64,000 nt of DNA from Plectrocnemia conspersa (lineage: Eukaryota; Arthropoda; Insecta; Trichoptera; Polycentropodidae): assembly GCA_009617715.1 (NCBI GenBank), contig VTFK01000244.1, positions 248,001 through 312,000 on the forward strand. Direction: 5' to 3'. A model generated the notes under the pieces. The model had not been told where the DNA came from. It saw only the letters and a program-made list of their open reading frames with translations, and did not search any database. Both the position numbers and the translations under genes were made by a program. Within the stretch, counting starts at the first letter, position 1. Each line of letters opens with the position of its first letter. Below, in pieces: positions 10,461 to 25,225 of this stretch.

Positions 10461-12160
10461 TCGGTAATTTTGTAACATATTATTGGTGCATTATTTTAAA
10501 ACTAGGTTCTGCAAAATATAATCAACTTAAATTTACCTGTATTTCTAAAAAAATGTTCACAAATTAAATATACCGGCTAATAATCCGTGTCATGCACGTG
10601 ACGTATCAGATACAAGGTTCACCAGCAGTATTGATTTCATTTCAGATAGAAACGTAAAATATTTTATTATTTTTGTATAAATAAATTAAAACATTCATAA
10701 AATATGTATACATTTTTATTAGAGTAAATTTAAGGAATGAAACAGATTGGTAAAAAATATAGTATGTACTTTTTTTAGAGTTGTTAATGATCTTCGTTTA
10801 TTAAAACAATACAATTTGGTGGCAATGGCAACTAAACGGTTATACTATATTCTCGTAGTCTTATTTTTTTAAAAGCCCATAATTTGCACATTTAAAATAT
10901 TTCTCACTCGCGCTCGTGAATCGTTTGTAAGTTATGAATAAATCGGCCATTACAAACATTTTTTTTATTTTGTAAGAAAAAGACAACCTAGTAAAATAAA
11001 GGTTAAAACGTGTTATTCAACAAGAAGAGGAACCAGACTGCAAAGCAATCTACCATAAAAGGCTGCAAATCAATTAGAAGAGCAAGCACGGCAATGTTAA
11101 ATAAGATAGAAAGCATCACACAAGATAAATTACCCCGTACCGCATGTAGCGAGCGAAAGTGCACTCACACATGTCAGTCAACGATGAGGTATGATCAAAA
11201 AGTACACATGCACACACAGACAATATTATGTCATACAAAAGGTAAGTATAATTTGGCTTTGATCGAAATTGGAACGCGACACTCGGTTGGTACAACGACT
11301 TCTATGCGCAAGGCTATAATTATAATAATCAGATATAATTATAGGTTTGTTTACATGCAACAAAATGGCTATAAATATTATTGTATGTGAACAATGCGCT
11401 CGCAAGTGCAGTGACGTAAGTAAGAGAATAACGATCGGCCTACATTGGAGCCGAATAAGAATACTGGTAAGAATACAATAACACTTTTTTTGAATCCGGC
11501 ATACGAAGTGCATTTCACTACATCTGGTAATCGTTGTACTCAACGTTCTTTTTGTTTAGAAAAAAAAACGATAGACAGTTTAACTGTATTTTTTATAGTT
11601 TATTACAAACACAAATATATAATTTATAACAAGATTCAAGTCATTAATACCGGTCCTTACATGAATAGGAAATAGAGCCAATTTAGGACCAATAGCATTA
11701 TAGTTTAATTACGCCTACATTTCTGGGCGACCGTCTGATAATAACAAAAGATACGTACAATAATGTTATTCGATGTAATTTTGAGGTTTTTTTTTGTAAA
11801 ATACTTAGGTATCACTACACGAAAAAACATTTGCTGCTTTAGATTTTTTAAAAGCCATTACTGAAACCCCCACAGGCTGATTACATATTTTTTTTATTTT
11901 AGCAAGCATTTTTGTTAATATGAATAATGTAAAATACTATAAATATAGTCTATAAGAATCATAAAAAAATTATAATATAATGACAGATTATATACACTGT
12001 CTCAGTAATTATTGGTCCAAGAGTCGCAATGGCAGCAAGTGAAATTTCATACTTTAACTTAGTCTGTAAATATAAATTATGATTCTAGGTGTAACACATA
12101 TTGATTTAATGCTATAATATATACTAGCATATATCACTGATTTTTTTACAGTCTCATTGT
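10461..12160. other. Gene-free stretch with unrecognised frames
   Basis: Open frames at 11010-11390 and 11445-11675 (plus) and 11226-11543 (minus) overlap one another and show no domain or coding-like composition. Around 11800-11840 the plus strand reads KYLGI-like residues, weakly reminiscent of a LINE reverse transcriptase. I see nothing firmer. Confidence 0.3.
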
Positions 12161-12167
12161 GACGATT

Positions 12168-12242
12168 GTTACCCCGACGTGACGCATTGGGTCATGTTTA
12201 TGTACTGTATAAATATGACCCAATGCGTCACGTCGGGGTAAC
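12168..12242. repeat. Perfect 28-bp inverted repeat (hairpin)
   Basis: Arms 12168-12195 and 12215-12242 are exact reverse complements with a 19-base spacer; the arm contains CCGACGTGACGCATTGGGTC. They are far more GC-rich than the surroundings, indicating a young foldback insertion or a selected structure. No gene is adjacent. Confidence 0.8.
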
Positions 12243-15200
12243 AGGGTAATAAAAATACCATTATTAAACATTTTGCGTTGCGTTATATTGTCTTTGCCCT
12301 GAAGGAATAATCAACAACGCAAAACGTGACAAGAGTCATACTGAACTTAATTTTGGAAACGGTCACCAAAACGACCATCTCTTCTGCAAATTATTTCGGG
12401 ATACTAAACAACAAATGTGAAAATGTTCGCACAATAAATACGTAGTTTGTTGCGAAGCGACCCGGAGAAAACTTTCCACTTGAATCGATTTTTTATTGTC
12501 TAGACGTAAATAGCAAATCTCTATCTTTGATGCGTATCAAAATATATTTTTAGTGTGAAATCTGTGGTTAATGTTATAATTTTGAACTCGAATCCTGTTT
12601 ATCGTCAAGCGGTGACTCAAGTATCTCGATACGTGGGATATTATTCAATATAGCAAAACTGTGTAATTTCTCAATGCGTGTGTCCTTCTAAAATATTTTT
12701 CTAATAAACTAGAAGCTCAAATATGATGCAGAACGTTTAACAGCAAATTACTATTAATATATGAAGTACATAGATAATAAATTAGTATCGATTCACGAAT
12801 GGTTTTTATATAATTTATATATTTTTATTACATACAATTAGTGGCTTTGTCAAAACCATCTGAATGCAAAAAATATTTGTTGCAAATATGTGTTAAAAGC
12901 ATGATAAATAAAATGGTTACCAGTCTCCACAACGTTGAATGCAATTAAAAAATCTGACGGATTAGCTAAATGCATCTCCAAGTAAACCCTAAAAAATGGC
13001 CGTCCGGTGCCTTTATAAATATAAAATAATGTTATCGTATTGAAAAGCCAGTGAAATGCGTTACCCGGAATTACGATTAAAAAATATATTTCCAATTGGT
13101 CCAAACGTCGAGAGTAGGCGGAACAAAACCTCATCTATCTTGACCAGCGTACATAACGTACATCAGACAATTTAATTTGGATTACACTTCCTTCAGAAAC
13201 ATTCTACTTCAAAAGAAATTTCGTCACACGAAGAAGAGCTTAGCCAAGCATCGACCGAGACTTGAGAGTATGAAAAGCCGCCGCTTCCCACTTCACGTTA
13301 ACCTTGGTACAGAAACGGAGACGATCGTTTTTTTATGCGACACAGACAATTTGTACGTAATTCAAAAACAATTGCAAATTAATTAACTGTATATTACAAA
13401 TACATTGACTTTATATTAAAAATATGATTTATAACAATACTTAATGCAAAAGTAGCTGATGTTATTTTTAGAAGATTGTGCCTGTTGAAACACGTTCATT
13501 TTACTTAATTAAAAAAATCATTTTTCAGTTGATTTTTTTAATTCACTAAATCTTAATGGTATGAAGTAAAAACTCTTATAAATGTCCAAAAATGTTGAAC
13601 GAGATGTTTGAAAAACCCCCCCACTCCCCCGCTTATTTATCGAGCGATATCTAATAGCTAGTAATAATAAGCAAAATTTTGCATTTAAGTGCACAATTCG
13701 CCACGTCAGGTAGAGGGCCCTAAGTGCTATGCGCAGTTTTGTGTGACTTAGTGGCAAGCATTGGGGTTTAAATTTTAGGACTAAGGGAATAATATACTGG
13801 GCTTTGTAAAATTTAATTGGGTGAAAAAATCGGCAAGAGATTTTACTTATCACATCGTCTGCGATGAGCGTAATGTGATCTTCTATATTTCTAGGGTATT
13901 CTCTTCAATTGCAGGCAAAAAGATGTGGAGAGTTTAAAAAGAGTGACAGACTCTTCGAAAAGCCAGGCGCTAACATAAAAGTAAATCGCAATGGTATCTG
14001 TAGCCAGTTAATCTGAACTGAAGTAAAAGCTAAATGTCAAGGGACTTGAATTCATAAATTCAATTGAATACCACAGCATAAGCTAACCGTTACGGTTGGT
14101 AGGCCTAATATGCTGCTGAGAAATTATAAATAATGAGGCGTAGTTGGCTTTGAAGTCATTGAACACACATTTGGCACATTTAAAGTTTATTTCTAAATTA
14201 TTAAAAAGGCATAAATTTATTTTCCTTGTCCTCATCAGAAGCAATTATGGTGCTATAAATTATTCTGGCTACTATTGTACAACAAAGTCTAAATGAATGT
14301 GTCATTCGTTGTTTCTAGGATGAAGAATGTTCATTTTTATACAAAATGAAAGTCATTTTAAGTTCAACAAACCACACACAAAATTTAAACTCAATTTGCG
14401 TTCAACAAACATTGATAATGAACATTTTTAGCTGATGACGTAATTAAGAGCATCAGAATAAATACATTTTTATCTATTACTGAAATAGATTTTTAGTATG
14501 GTCAGTGTAATTTTGAATCTATACAAAGATCGTTATGAACATGTTATGAACATACTAAAAAAAGTAATTTAAAATAGGCAAATGGTCTGACACGAAAGTG
14601 ATGAATAGCATTATTAATTAAAATTTGTAAAGAAAGATCTTAAATAACGGGAAAGAAGGAAAACTTTTTTAGATGACTAGATAAATATATGAAAACAATC
14701 TAAAACTATGCAATTTATTTGAGTATTAACAATATATTTGTCTCTAAATTATGTTTACGTAATTAAAATAAAAACAAGAGATGGATAGAATTTGTATGTA
14801 AGAAGAATTTATTTGAAACAAAAACACTGACCCTATTCAACTTGACAATCGATTCCCTGCTGGGTCAGCAATTGTAGAGGCGGGTCGGAGTCGTGAAGAA
14901 TACTTATCGATTTTTTAAGACTCATACTACACAGGCGTGAAGTTGAATCGCCACGTGTATTTTCAGCACCGAACTCTTTCAAGCGTCACAAGATTATTTC
15001 ATTCACAAACAACCACGTGAGTTTCAGCAGTTTCACAATGATAGAAACGGGATTTGTTTGTGTGGGACTTCGAGGTCCCGCTCGGGTCTGCGTGACCACG
15101 AGCATGTACCGCTATCGTAGCTTTTAGAAGTCAGCTCGGTGAATATGTATGTATATGTTTAGTACACGTATGGAAGGGAATGAGATGGAACAACGCGGGG

Positions 15201-18200
15201 GAGCGCGTGCCATTTTGCACATAGCCCTTCGATGGTCGACAAAGGACCTCGAACTCCGTGAATGAAACACTGAGGTCACATACTTGGCAGTACTTAACTC
15301 ATGATTATAGTAAAACAATGCGGTTAGCTCTATATATTCAAGCTTGGTGGTCGTTACTAAGAAAAAACATGTATTGTATATACAAAAATTGATATGTATT
15401 CATATGTATATAAACATCCTGGATACTAGAAAAACAAGTACCACACTTTTTTTGATGGAAAATCATCAGCGACCACACTGTCGCAAATTTCATATGCGGC
15501 GTCATGACGGCAGCCGTAAATGATGTCTGGACGGTGACTTCTGACACGTACAGCCGGCATATTCACGCGAGATCGTAAAAAGTGCCAAATAATCGCAATT
15601 TTTAAATTGTCATATTATTAAAATTACGCTACTGATAATTATGAAAGTTTGTGTGGGCACTCACCGATACAATATCAATGAAAACTTTTCGGTCGTAAAT
15701 ATTCAATTTACGCAAAATCTTTGTCGGCTTTTGCAAAATGCCATTTGGCATAAAAATTATACTTCAGAATACGAACAACACATCTGTGACTATCCTAGAA
15801 TTTGTCGCCATCGATTCTAAATAAGAATTTGTTATGGTGTGACATTTATATAAACCGATCTAGGAAAATACATAAGGATATTCGAAACGATTTTTTTTAA
15901 CAAAATCAAGTACCACTAATTATTTTTTAATTATTTAATTTTATATGAAAAAAATATATAATAACGATATATGTTAGAAGAATATACTATCAAAAATATA
16001 ATTAATCCCTTTTGGTGCCCTAAAATATTCAAAGCTGTCAGTAAGAGTTTGTTGAAGTCCCCGATAAGCATGTGGTATTATAACTTGACCACGTGACTAC
16101 GATGCAGCGCTCGACATGCGTGTTGACAATAGGACGCGCATACTGAAATTGAACCGAGTTACTCGTTCTATCTCAGTTTGCGAAAAACCATATCATTATA
16201 TCTCTCTCACTGTCGTCACTTAACCTTACTTAAGTATCTCACCACTCGCGCTCGAAAGAGCAGCTCCGACTTCAGTCCGTTTGCCGACAATGTTCGGAAG
16301 CGCTCGAAGCTGGCCAAGTCGACTGAATTACCCTTACTTTACCTCCCGTTTTCGGTAACTTCGGATAACTTCCGAGAGATTTTAGAGCGGGTAGAACCGA
16401 ACTCGACTGAAGTAACCCACTATATTCTCCGTCTTTGGCCAACCTTGGCCAACTTCCAGAGAGTGTAGTGAAGGCATTAGGGCATTCTGAAACTCTCAGC
16501 AGAAAGTCGCCGAGCGTTGATAATTTGATAACTTGATACCGACTCTAAGTAACTTTAAAATTTTACTTCATTGAGGAGACGCGACGCTAAAAATGTTATG
16601 ATTTGTATTCCAACGCTCCAAACAAAATGGCATTAGGATACGAGCCGTACTCCCACTTGTAAATATCTTAGAATTTTCTATAAAATCTCTCGAACAACAA
16701 GAATGGTTGAAACAAAGCATAAAAAATATTTAATATAATACATGCTACATTTATTGAGAATAAGATTTTCAATTTTAAATTCATAAAATGAATATGGCGT
16801 TTTATTTAATACTAATTATAGTTAATCAAAAATAGATATTTTAAATTTGACTACACAGCTCCCAAAATTAATTTTATTACGCATTGCAATATTTAAAAAA
16901 AGAATGAATAGGTTCAGTTAATTTGTTATTGTATATGTGACAAAGCCTTTTTTTTTGCATATTGTCTTGAAAGCCTTTTTTTGTAGCTGTTTTCGTCGCA
17001 ATTTTATAGGTGTAGATTAAAAGATTATATAAAACACGGAAGATAAGATAATAAAGGAACTCAGTGCGTCAACAAAAATCTTGATAATCGAAAAAGAAAA
17101 CACCTAAAGTTATCCCATTATTACTTATTTTTAAGATAAAATCTTTTTTCAATAATTTATCTTATCGAATCTATGTGGGCATTGTTTTGAGTTTCTATTA
17201 TTATTTCATAATTTTAATACGATTTACATCATAATTTACACGGAACTGATTCACAGATTGACCTTCGATTATATTTTCTTTGAAAAAAAATGCTTATATG
17301 TATAATAAATAACACAGATATATTTTTATGATGAATTACACTATTATTAAATTTATATACAATGTTTGTGTGAATCATAAAAAATTGCATTATGCGTTAT
17401 TTATTACATTTCTTTAAATATGATTAATTTTATATTAAAACGATGCGTCATTTAAGAGCTTTGTGTGAATTAAATTTCAACCACGAGCTCGTGCAATGCA
17501 TTCCTATATAAAAACAAGTTGGTAGTCCCAATTGAGGTGAATGTAAGGATTGATACAAAATGTATTATTGTTATATTTAAAACTAAATATAAATGTATAT
17601 ATTTGAATCAACGTCCATTGATCATATTTTAAGAGGTCAAAACCTTCAGCCAAACAATTCGATTCGAATTACTATATGGTTTGATGGACACTTGATTAGT
17701 TGCAATATAAATTTGCTTAATCAAACTTGACGGTCGTTTGTTTTATTTGAGCACCAAGGAAATACGTGCTCATTGTGCCAGAGCGCAATTATAGCTCATT
17801 GTTAACACACATACTTAGGATACTTAAATTTTGTCGTAAAACTACTTTAAAGGCAGCTTTCTAAATTTGCATAGACTTTAGAAATCGCATGATCACTTTT
17901 GACCTTTCGCTAGACTTTACGACGTCTGTTTCTTTAACATAAAAATGCTAAAAATAAATTGGTACCTTAAATTCAATTGTGTACGTATCGACCGACCCAA
18001 ATATGTACGCAGAATGTTAACTCTATTTTATTTTTATTTATTAATATTATTGACGTATTTGGAAATGTTCTGTGTTTATGCTCTATTTCTATGCCGTTTG
18101 ACTGAGACAACCCTTATAATAAAACAGCAGATTTCCACTTCTATGTCAGTTCAAGACTAGCTAAGAAGTCAATGGATTCCAAGAGTTCAACCAGATTTTA

Positions 18201-18867
18201 AAGAAGACTTGGGGACTATATGAAACTGTTAATAATTAAGCACGTGTTCTCGATATACCATTATAAGTATATAAAATATATATTTATGTATGAAACATCA
18301 ACAGAATTCCTTCCTGATTCATGTTTGTTTATACCTATAGTAAAATTGTTTTAATCTTGAATTAAGTCAACAAATCAAAAGTCACGTATGCATTATTACT
18401 TTTTGCTAAATAAACATGTTTACATGTTTACATATTTGGACTGGTAATAATTTATAATGCTGTGAGCAAACGTATCTGCGGTATAAATACTACAGTAGCG
18501 GCGCACAGTACAATTGTCACGTACTTTCGAGCTCAATAATACTGTACTACATTATCTGAACTGTCCACGCGTGGCACGCGATAGCACATTATCGATTTGC
18601 TTGACCATGTTACAGTGTGAATTACTGTTAAATATTGAGGGCAAATCAACAGTGAAAAAGGACAGTAAAACGTCAGAAGAGGTCTAGGAATTCTTGGGAA
18701 AAATATTATATGATGTTTTATATAAAGTGGTCGATTATTTTAGTTAGATACAAAACTTATTATTTCAAAAAAAAATAGTCTAAATGTTTAAAATGTAATA
18801 ATATGTAGGGAAAATGAGGGATGAGTCAATATTTACAATGGAACAATATCACCCTAAATCTATTTAC
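12243..18867. other. Gene-free stretch with several GC-richer pockets
   Basis: No gene is supported. Pockets at about 14860-15120, 15160-15260 and 16080-16480 are GC-richer than the background. The third contains a 96-codon plus-strand frame (16178-16468) with no recognisable motif. A minus-strand 94-codon hydrophobic frame at 12850-13134 looks membrane-like but cannot be assigned. Sequence at about 13185-13310 is weakly similar to the dispersed repeat at 236-362. Confidence 0.3.
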
Positions 18868-18872
18868 CAAGA

Positions 18873-19374
18873 ACGGGTCGCTTCATAAGATTCCCATGTC
18901 ATCTGGACGAAGTACCGTTACACGAAAGAGCATGCGTTATCTCTTTCTTCGTAGCATGCGACACCACTCCCACTTTTATTTCTAGGGGATCGGCGTCAGT
19001 TCTGGATTGTTAAATGAATAAATTTGATTAACCTACAATACCACTAACTTCATTTTATAATTTTACTACTTATGTATCTGATTTTTTTTAATTTTGTGCA
19101 GAATTTTAACGATATTTTAAATAAATATAATTATTATAGTCATTATTAAATGTATTCCTACTATTTTTGTTTCCAAAAGCAATAAATTATTTTTTATTTA
19201 TTATAAGAAAAGAGCATTATTATATAATAAAAATCAAATGGTAAATATTTCTTTAGAAGCGCAGGGTAACACCCCCACGGTGTATGGCTGAGAGGCAAAT
19301 AATAGTGGATTCTAATTAGAATGTATCGGTAAACCGTCGAGCTCGATAGGGAATCTTATGATGCGAACGGGTCC
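18873..19374. repeat. Element bounded by inverted sequences
   Basis: CGCTTCATAAGATTCCC near 18889 is repeated in inverted orientation near 19350 (GGGAATCTTATGATGCG), each beside a GGGTC/ACGGGT motif. The interior includes a short imperfect hairpin around ACGAAAGAGCATGCG. This is consistent with a roughly 500-bp foldback or DNA-transposon remnant. Confidence 0.4.
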
Positions 19375-22300
19375 TGCACACGTGCGGCATTTTAGACTTT
19401 CAAAGATATAGTTATATATTATGATCATTATTTCTATTGTTCAATTGTATTATTATAATATTCTAAATAACGTGTTTTTTTAAGTCAATATTTTAAAGAG
19501 AAGTAAGTAATATCGTTTTTTTTAACACCTTTGAAAAATATTTCACACATGAAGTGGATAATTGTTGATTTTCCATACATAGTTTAAATTTCCCTACAAT
19601 AATATTCTGCTGAAAATTCTCGCCTGGTTTAAGAAACGATCAATGATTTTCCCCAAAATACCACATTAAGGTCACCATATTTTTTTCGGATGTAAATTCG
19701 GTTTCGGATCTTTATTGCTGTCCAACCATTGTCCTAATCTCTTCTCATTATCGCAGAGAATCCATTTCTAATCGCAGGAAATGATTATTTTAAAGAATGT
19801 TTCTGTAGTAATGAAAAACTTATGAAGAACAGACTTCGAAACGTGTTTTGCCTTTTGGTCAGTTCGTGCAGTACCCATTTGTCATTTTTATCACCTTTTT
19901 ATGGCATCTAAAAGTTGTGAAATTATTGCAGTAGTAAACTCTGCTGCATGTGTCCAATAGTATTTCTTAAACTTTTTTATATAAAGGTATTCCATGGGGC
20001 TCATTTTCAAAGTTAATATCTTCAGTTAGAATTCTCAAACAAACAGTTCTCTAGCTAATAGTACCCACGCCAAATCCTAAATTGATACTCCTTGTGACCT
20101 GCGCCGCATTGTGTTTCAGCTTGAATTAGTACAAGGATACATAAATCTTATGTCGATAATAAAATGCCAAGGAAGAGAAGCTGGCAATAAAAAATGATCA
20201 CCCCTCGTGAATTAAGCAAAAATGTATTTACCCAATAAGAACATCTTATTTTAATCAGTTCGTTTGATGTTGACGCGCTGTTGCACGTCAACATCGAGGC
20301 AGCAAACTCCTCAATATGGATAAATTGAAAAGACGGCTAAAGAGCCCGAAGCTGATTTACTTTCAGTGATTGTGTAGGGTAGATCAGAAAAATTATGAAC
20401 GCCGATGGGTGAATATAGAGAAATATAAATTATTAAAAATGTAATAAATTAATTATTGGTCATAAACAAGATCAGTTTTAATGTTTTATAATTAAAACAA
20501 TTTTTTTTGATCTTACTACATTTTTTCTCGCTTCTGAATCATATAATTATGACCAGGTTGTTAAAAAAATTCTGACCGAAATTTGATTTTTATTCAGACC
20601 CAAACTTGATTTAAATTCTGACTATTTAATTTGTTGCCTATATATTTAAGTTTGTTCTCTTCAGCGATCATCTAGAAGTTAAAATAAGAATTCTCATTTT
20701 TTGAGAAAAGAAAAACACAGAAAAATCAGAATGCGGCACCCATATTTCCAGTTTGTTGATTAATTTCAATCATCATGAATTTTTTTATATATGTAAATAA
20801 AATGATTTTTTAACCACTTTGTCAATTACAGACTAATTGCTAAATGATGCTAAAGAGCAATTGAAACGGTGCACTTATAGATGAGATAAGTAGCTAAATA
20901 AGTTAAAATGTGGTCCATCAGCAGGCAAAGTCGTGGCTTCGGTTTTTTGGACAGGTTGGGGTTTTTTACTGATGGATTACCTTAAAACAATACATATTAC
21001 TTAACAGAATTAATTTCTAATGCCCTATATTCACATCTAAATTACACATATTTCCAAAACTTTAAATATTGATTACTTTAAGATGATTGAATAATAAGAC
21101 TATAGTATATTTGAATGAGATGTGTTGAAATCTTGTAACTGTTTTATGCCCCCCCCCCAACAACAATTTTTTTGAATCTTGGAAGGTTTGGACCACGCAT
21201 TAGATTCGATTGTTAACACGTTAGATTCTTCGTTGACGAAGAGCATCTATCACGTATTGCACTTGAGAGTTTGTATACGTGGGCGTCTACGTGCATTACG
21301 TCGGGCACGACGCAGGTCGAGTTGTCCGATCGATGATAACTCGACTTGCGCAAACGCTACGTTCGTCGCCGAACAATCCGCCGCAATTCCTTTGGGATTG
21401 CGCGAATTGAACAGCGTGTAAACAAATATTATGCAATTGTTTACATGCGCACCACTTGTCTTGTCACGTCGGGTCATCAGTCAATCGTCAACAACGATGA
21501 TGAGTCCACGTGCCAAATTTAACTGTTGAAGCGTGATCGATAAAAAAAAAACTACATCAAAATGGCGCCGGACAAAACCGCGTGAAGAAACTGTTCTATT
21601 GCAAATATGCAACAAGTGAGTGGGTCATGGACAGATTTGCATGGCTCATGTGAGCTGTGCGACAAAAAAATAATAGATTATCTCGTTTTTGCGATGGGTA
21701 TAACTAATATTTCGACGAAATAAATTTCTCGAGGTCGACGAGATATTTTTCAACTCTAATGTAAATAAACTTTTATTGTATATCTGTTCTAAAATATGTA
21801 TTTTTACCATATGTAAAACAATACAATTTGATCAGCTTGACAATATCTCACTTAGTTACCGATTTTTGGATGATCATTTTAGATTAGACATATTGAGAAA
21901 ATATAAGAGCACGTTTTCGAAAAACGATTATCTTTAAATAACCATATAAATTTTATTGATCAATAGTTTGAAAGTTTACGGCACTGACCAATTTTCATAG
22001 TACTTTCACTGGTCGCTTGAGATCAAATTTTCTATTACAGTGTATTGGTTGTAATTTAAATTTAGGAGAAAATATATTGATATATTTTTAAGCACTTGAG
22101 CTAAGATCCTGGCGGGACATATTGTATAAATTATTTTTAAATATGCATATATATTCTTTTGGCATTCTTGGGATTTCTCAGGGTCGTCTCGGACGATTCG
22201 ACATAGCTCCGCTAAATCGAAAGTCCTCGATCCTCTGACCAATGTTAATCATTTGGGACGGAGCCTGATTGTATGTGTACTTATGATGCCGTACGGTAGA

Positions 22301-22696
22301 TTTTGAATCGGCAATATTTGCAACGTCGTCATTGTATGGAATGCATAATCTGGTGATTCGGTACCTGTCTACTCAATATTTATTTTTGTTTGGCACCGAC
22401 CGTTTAGTGCACTTGTTTGCATAACCATAATTTGTATTTTCTTGTCACTGTCTTAAAAAATAAATTAGTTTCATGTACGCAACGATTATGGATTGTCCCG
22501 ACAAGCGCAGCGCTGTATGACGCTTATTCATATTTTTACTGAAGATTGCAAGATTATTTAAAGTGGAAAATATAATGCCTAAATACATAAGATCTTCAAC
22601 GATTTTTTATAGTTTCTATAAAAATGCTACGCTTATTTGACTGAGTCATATAAAGCACTAACGTTATATATTTAAAATAAAAAAAAACTTCTGTTG
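19375..22696. other. Gene-free stretch
   Basis: No gene is recognisable. Notable points: a 10-bp perfect hairpin at 20266-20295 (GATGTTGACG arm); degenerate TTCTGACC-type repeats at 20555-20640 resembling the array at 24890; a GC-richer pocket at 21179-21480 with opposed short frames on both strands, neither carrying a recognisable domain; and a 78-codon minus frame at 22006-22242 of unknown nature. Confidence 0.3.
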
Positions 22697-22860
22697 TAAA
22701 CTGACATGCGTAAGCCTAATGCGTTATAACGGGGTAAATCAGTACCAACTCGATGATTCAATAAGACATAAAGAATACCAACAAATAAAAAGAGAAAGTC
22801 TAGGAATCAATGACATCTATATAATTTATTATAAATTATTATGAATATTATAATTTACAA
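22697..22860 (-). repeat. SINE body copy, head missing
   Basis: CTGACATGCGTAAGCCTAAT and the following GCGTTATAAC correspond to CTGACAGGCGTAAGCCCAAT and GCGTTACAAC at 8627. Similarity continues to about 22830. The tRNA-like head is absent, as in a 5'-truncated or eroded insertion. Confidence 0.55.
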
Positions 22861-23759
22861 ATTATTTATTTGTGTTATACGATTTTCGGGTGTAATATAT
22901 TTTTATAATATTAAGTACCTAACCTAAGTTTCTTAAAATTAATACCTTAGTCCAGATAATTTATAGAGAAAAAGTTAACAAAAACCTCTTTATAGATCTG
23001 TTATTTTTAATTTAAAGATTTTTAACACTATTTTCGGCGAGTCATCCTAAGAGATTTTTAATACAATTTTGACTTGTAATTAACTAACAGTTCATACAAT
23101 TGTGAATCGGTTTAATGAGTGCTGCAACTAGCAGCGGATTTTAAACTGTGCATTTAGCGCTCCAACATTCACTGGGGACTTGAAGGTGTCACAGCACTAA
23201 GCACCTGAATGCAGATCATTAAACTTCGCTACTAATATTAATCATTTAGATTTAGTGCATCTGAACTATTAATCGTAAAATATATTAAAAAAACACGATA
23301 AAGCTGCACAGCGAGTTATTTTATTTTATAGTGTACACAAAAGTGTCGACTACATCCATTATAATAAAGATCCAAAAATATTGATTTGATTCGTGTTCTG
23401 AAAAATAAGGTTAATCTCGTCAATATTGCGTATTTAAGCGGATATCATTGTTCCAAAGCATTGCATAAAAATCAAGGACCTTACTTAAGCAAAAGTAAGT
23501 GTTGATCCTCAAATATTAACTTTGAACAGGTACAATTCCAAAATATGCATTCCATAAATTGACGACGTTCTCAATACTATCGATTTCTAATAATATAAGA
23601 TAATAACAAAGAGTCTGGTTCCGCCCCAAATCATCGACATTAGTATAATAATCGGGGTCTCTCATGTTGAAAATGACGTTGTACTTTTTTGCGTTCCTCA
23701 AAGGTATAAATCGGTTACTAATAATCGAAATAAAATAATTAATCATTGTAAATATAATA

Positions 23760-23860
23760 CTTCTCTAATTACAAAAAACATTAATATAAAATACTTGGGT
23801 ATACTTTTAGACAAAAAAAAAACAATTTTTATAACTATATTGATTATTACAAATGTCAAA
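23760..23860 (+). pseudogene. Jockey-like LINE reverse-transcriptase scrap
   Basis: A short plus-strand frame reads NINIKYLGILLDKK, matching the VKYLGVxLD motif near the end of the reverse-transcriptase region in Jockey-clade LINEs. Nothing else of the element is readable around it. The fragment is too short to assign to a family. Confidence 0.4.
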
Positions 23861-24889
23861 AAAAGTATACAGGTTTCAATTTAGATATAAATCGGATAAT
23901 TTAATCTTTGTGTCTAAATATGTTTTATATCAATTGTAAAACTGATAAAATCAACTCAACAAATAACAAGAGCCTTGCAACTCTTGATATTTACGACTGG
24001 TGTCCATTGAGGAGAGGGCAGAAACGGTAGACAATACGATCACCGCAGCAGAGGAACGAACCTCCATTACACCGTCGCTGTCACAGCTAAAAGCCCTTTG
24101 AGGACAAACCACGGGACATCATCCCTCCGCCAGTTTCTCCACCATCGCTCGGAGAATAACGCGGTAAATGTTGTTTGAAAGATTTATTATTAATTATTTA
24201 TTTAAAATATGAAATAAAATTATGAAGTAATCATAAAAACAGATCATCTAGAATATTCTATAAAGATTTATCATCGATAAATTTGTCACATTTTAATCTT
24301 TGTTTTTCAACAACAAAAAGATTGTATCGCATGTTTGGGAAATATTTTACATTTATGTATGAGATAAGATAACCCTTTCGTTGTTTGTGTCACATAAAAT
24401 GCAATTTTGCATCTGCATCATATTTTATCTCGGAGCCCTTGAAGTCACTATTAAATTGAGAGGATTTAGTACCAAGTGCTATAAATAACTCTGAGGCAAT
24501 GTAAACCGTCGAGGGATTTCCTAGGCATTGCGTGTCTTGGAAGCATTCGATGAAATAATTTGAAATGACAATCATGTATGCTAATTTTAATTGGATTACG
24601 TTTGAATAAACATACTAACTTTCTTAACAGTACGCAATAATGTTACAAGAATTTGGTAATATTAAATAACAATAATAATAAATAGGTATAAATATAATAA
24701 TGTGCGAGAAATTTAAAAAAGCAAACATCTAAACAACAATCTAGATTTTAGAAACGATGGTTTTTGTCACAGCCTTTGGAGGCACGGGCCGCGGAACGAC
24801 GCGGCGGAAGAAAACCGTGTTGCTGGTCTCATAAAGCCTACCGACAGATTGAATAATTATAGATTCGTATTTTTTGGTACAGAATTTTA

Positions 24890-25110
24890 ATACGGTTGTG
24901 GTCAGAATACATCGGTCAAAATATAAGCGGCCAGAATAAATATTAGTTGGTCAGAATATACATATATTAATTGTCTGATTTTTATTAAATGGTTAGAATT
25001 TAAATTGGACTGGTCAGAATTTATATTAAATGGTAAGAATTATTTTAAATCAGTCAGCATTTATAAAAAATCGACGGTATTTATATTATATGATCTGAAT
25101 TTTAACCTCA
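24890..25110. repeat. Degenerate short tandem repeat, TGGTCAGAATTTATATTAAA type
   Basis: About nine imperfect units of 20-30 bases each carry a GGTCAGAAT-like core. A similar run in inverse orientation is at 20555-20640. It is non-coding. Confidence 0.5.
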
Positions 25111-25225
25111 ACGTTAGTTTTATGTTGACAGATGTCAGCATAACAATACATTTTATTATCAAGGTGTTTTAGGACCAACTTGTTTGGTTGGGCTCGCAAT
25201 ATTGTCAGATATCAAAACAACAAGC

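Noticed and set aside
11010..11675. Two consecutive plus-strand frames of 126 and 76 codons
   Set aside because: No domain, overlapping opposite-strand frames of similar length, and composition like the intergenic background.
12850..13134. Hydrophobic 94-codon minus-strand frame, considered as a chemoreceptor C-terminus
   Set aside because: A TYLQQIFFAF stretch only loosely resembles the gustatory-receptor motif; no supporting upstream exons or other motifs.
16178..16468. 96-codon plus-strand frame in a GC-richer pocket
   Set aside because: No recognisable motif, no convincing splice partners; kept only as an unexplained pocket.
21179..21477. Overlapping Arg-rich frames on both strands
   Set aside because: Mutually antisense frames caused by CpG-rich sequence; neither resembles a known protein.
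22006..22242. 78-codon minus-strand frame
   Set aside because: Only the first 30 residues look non-random; no domain, no splice context.
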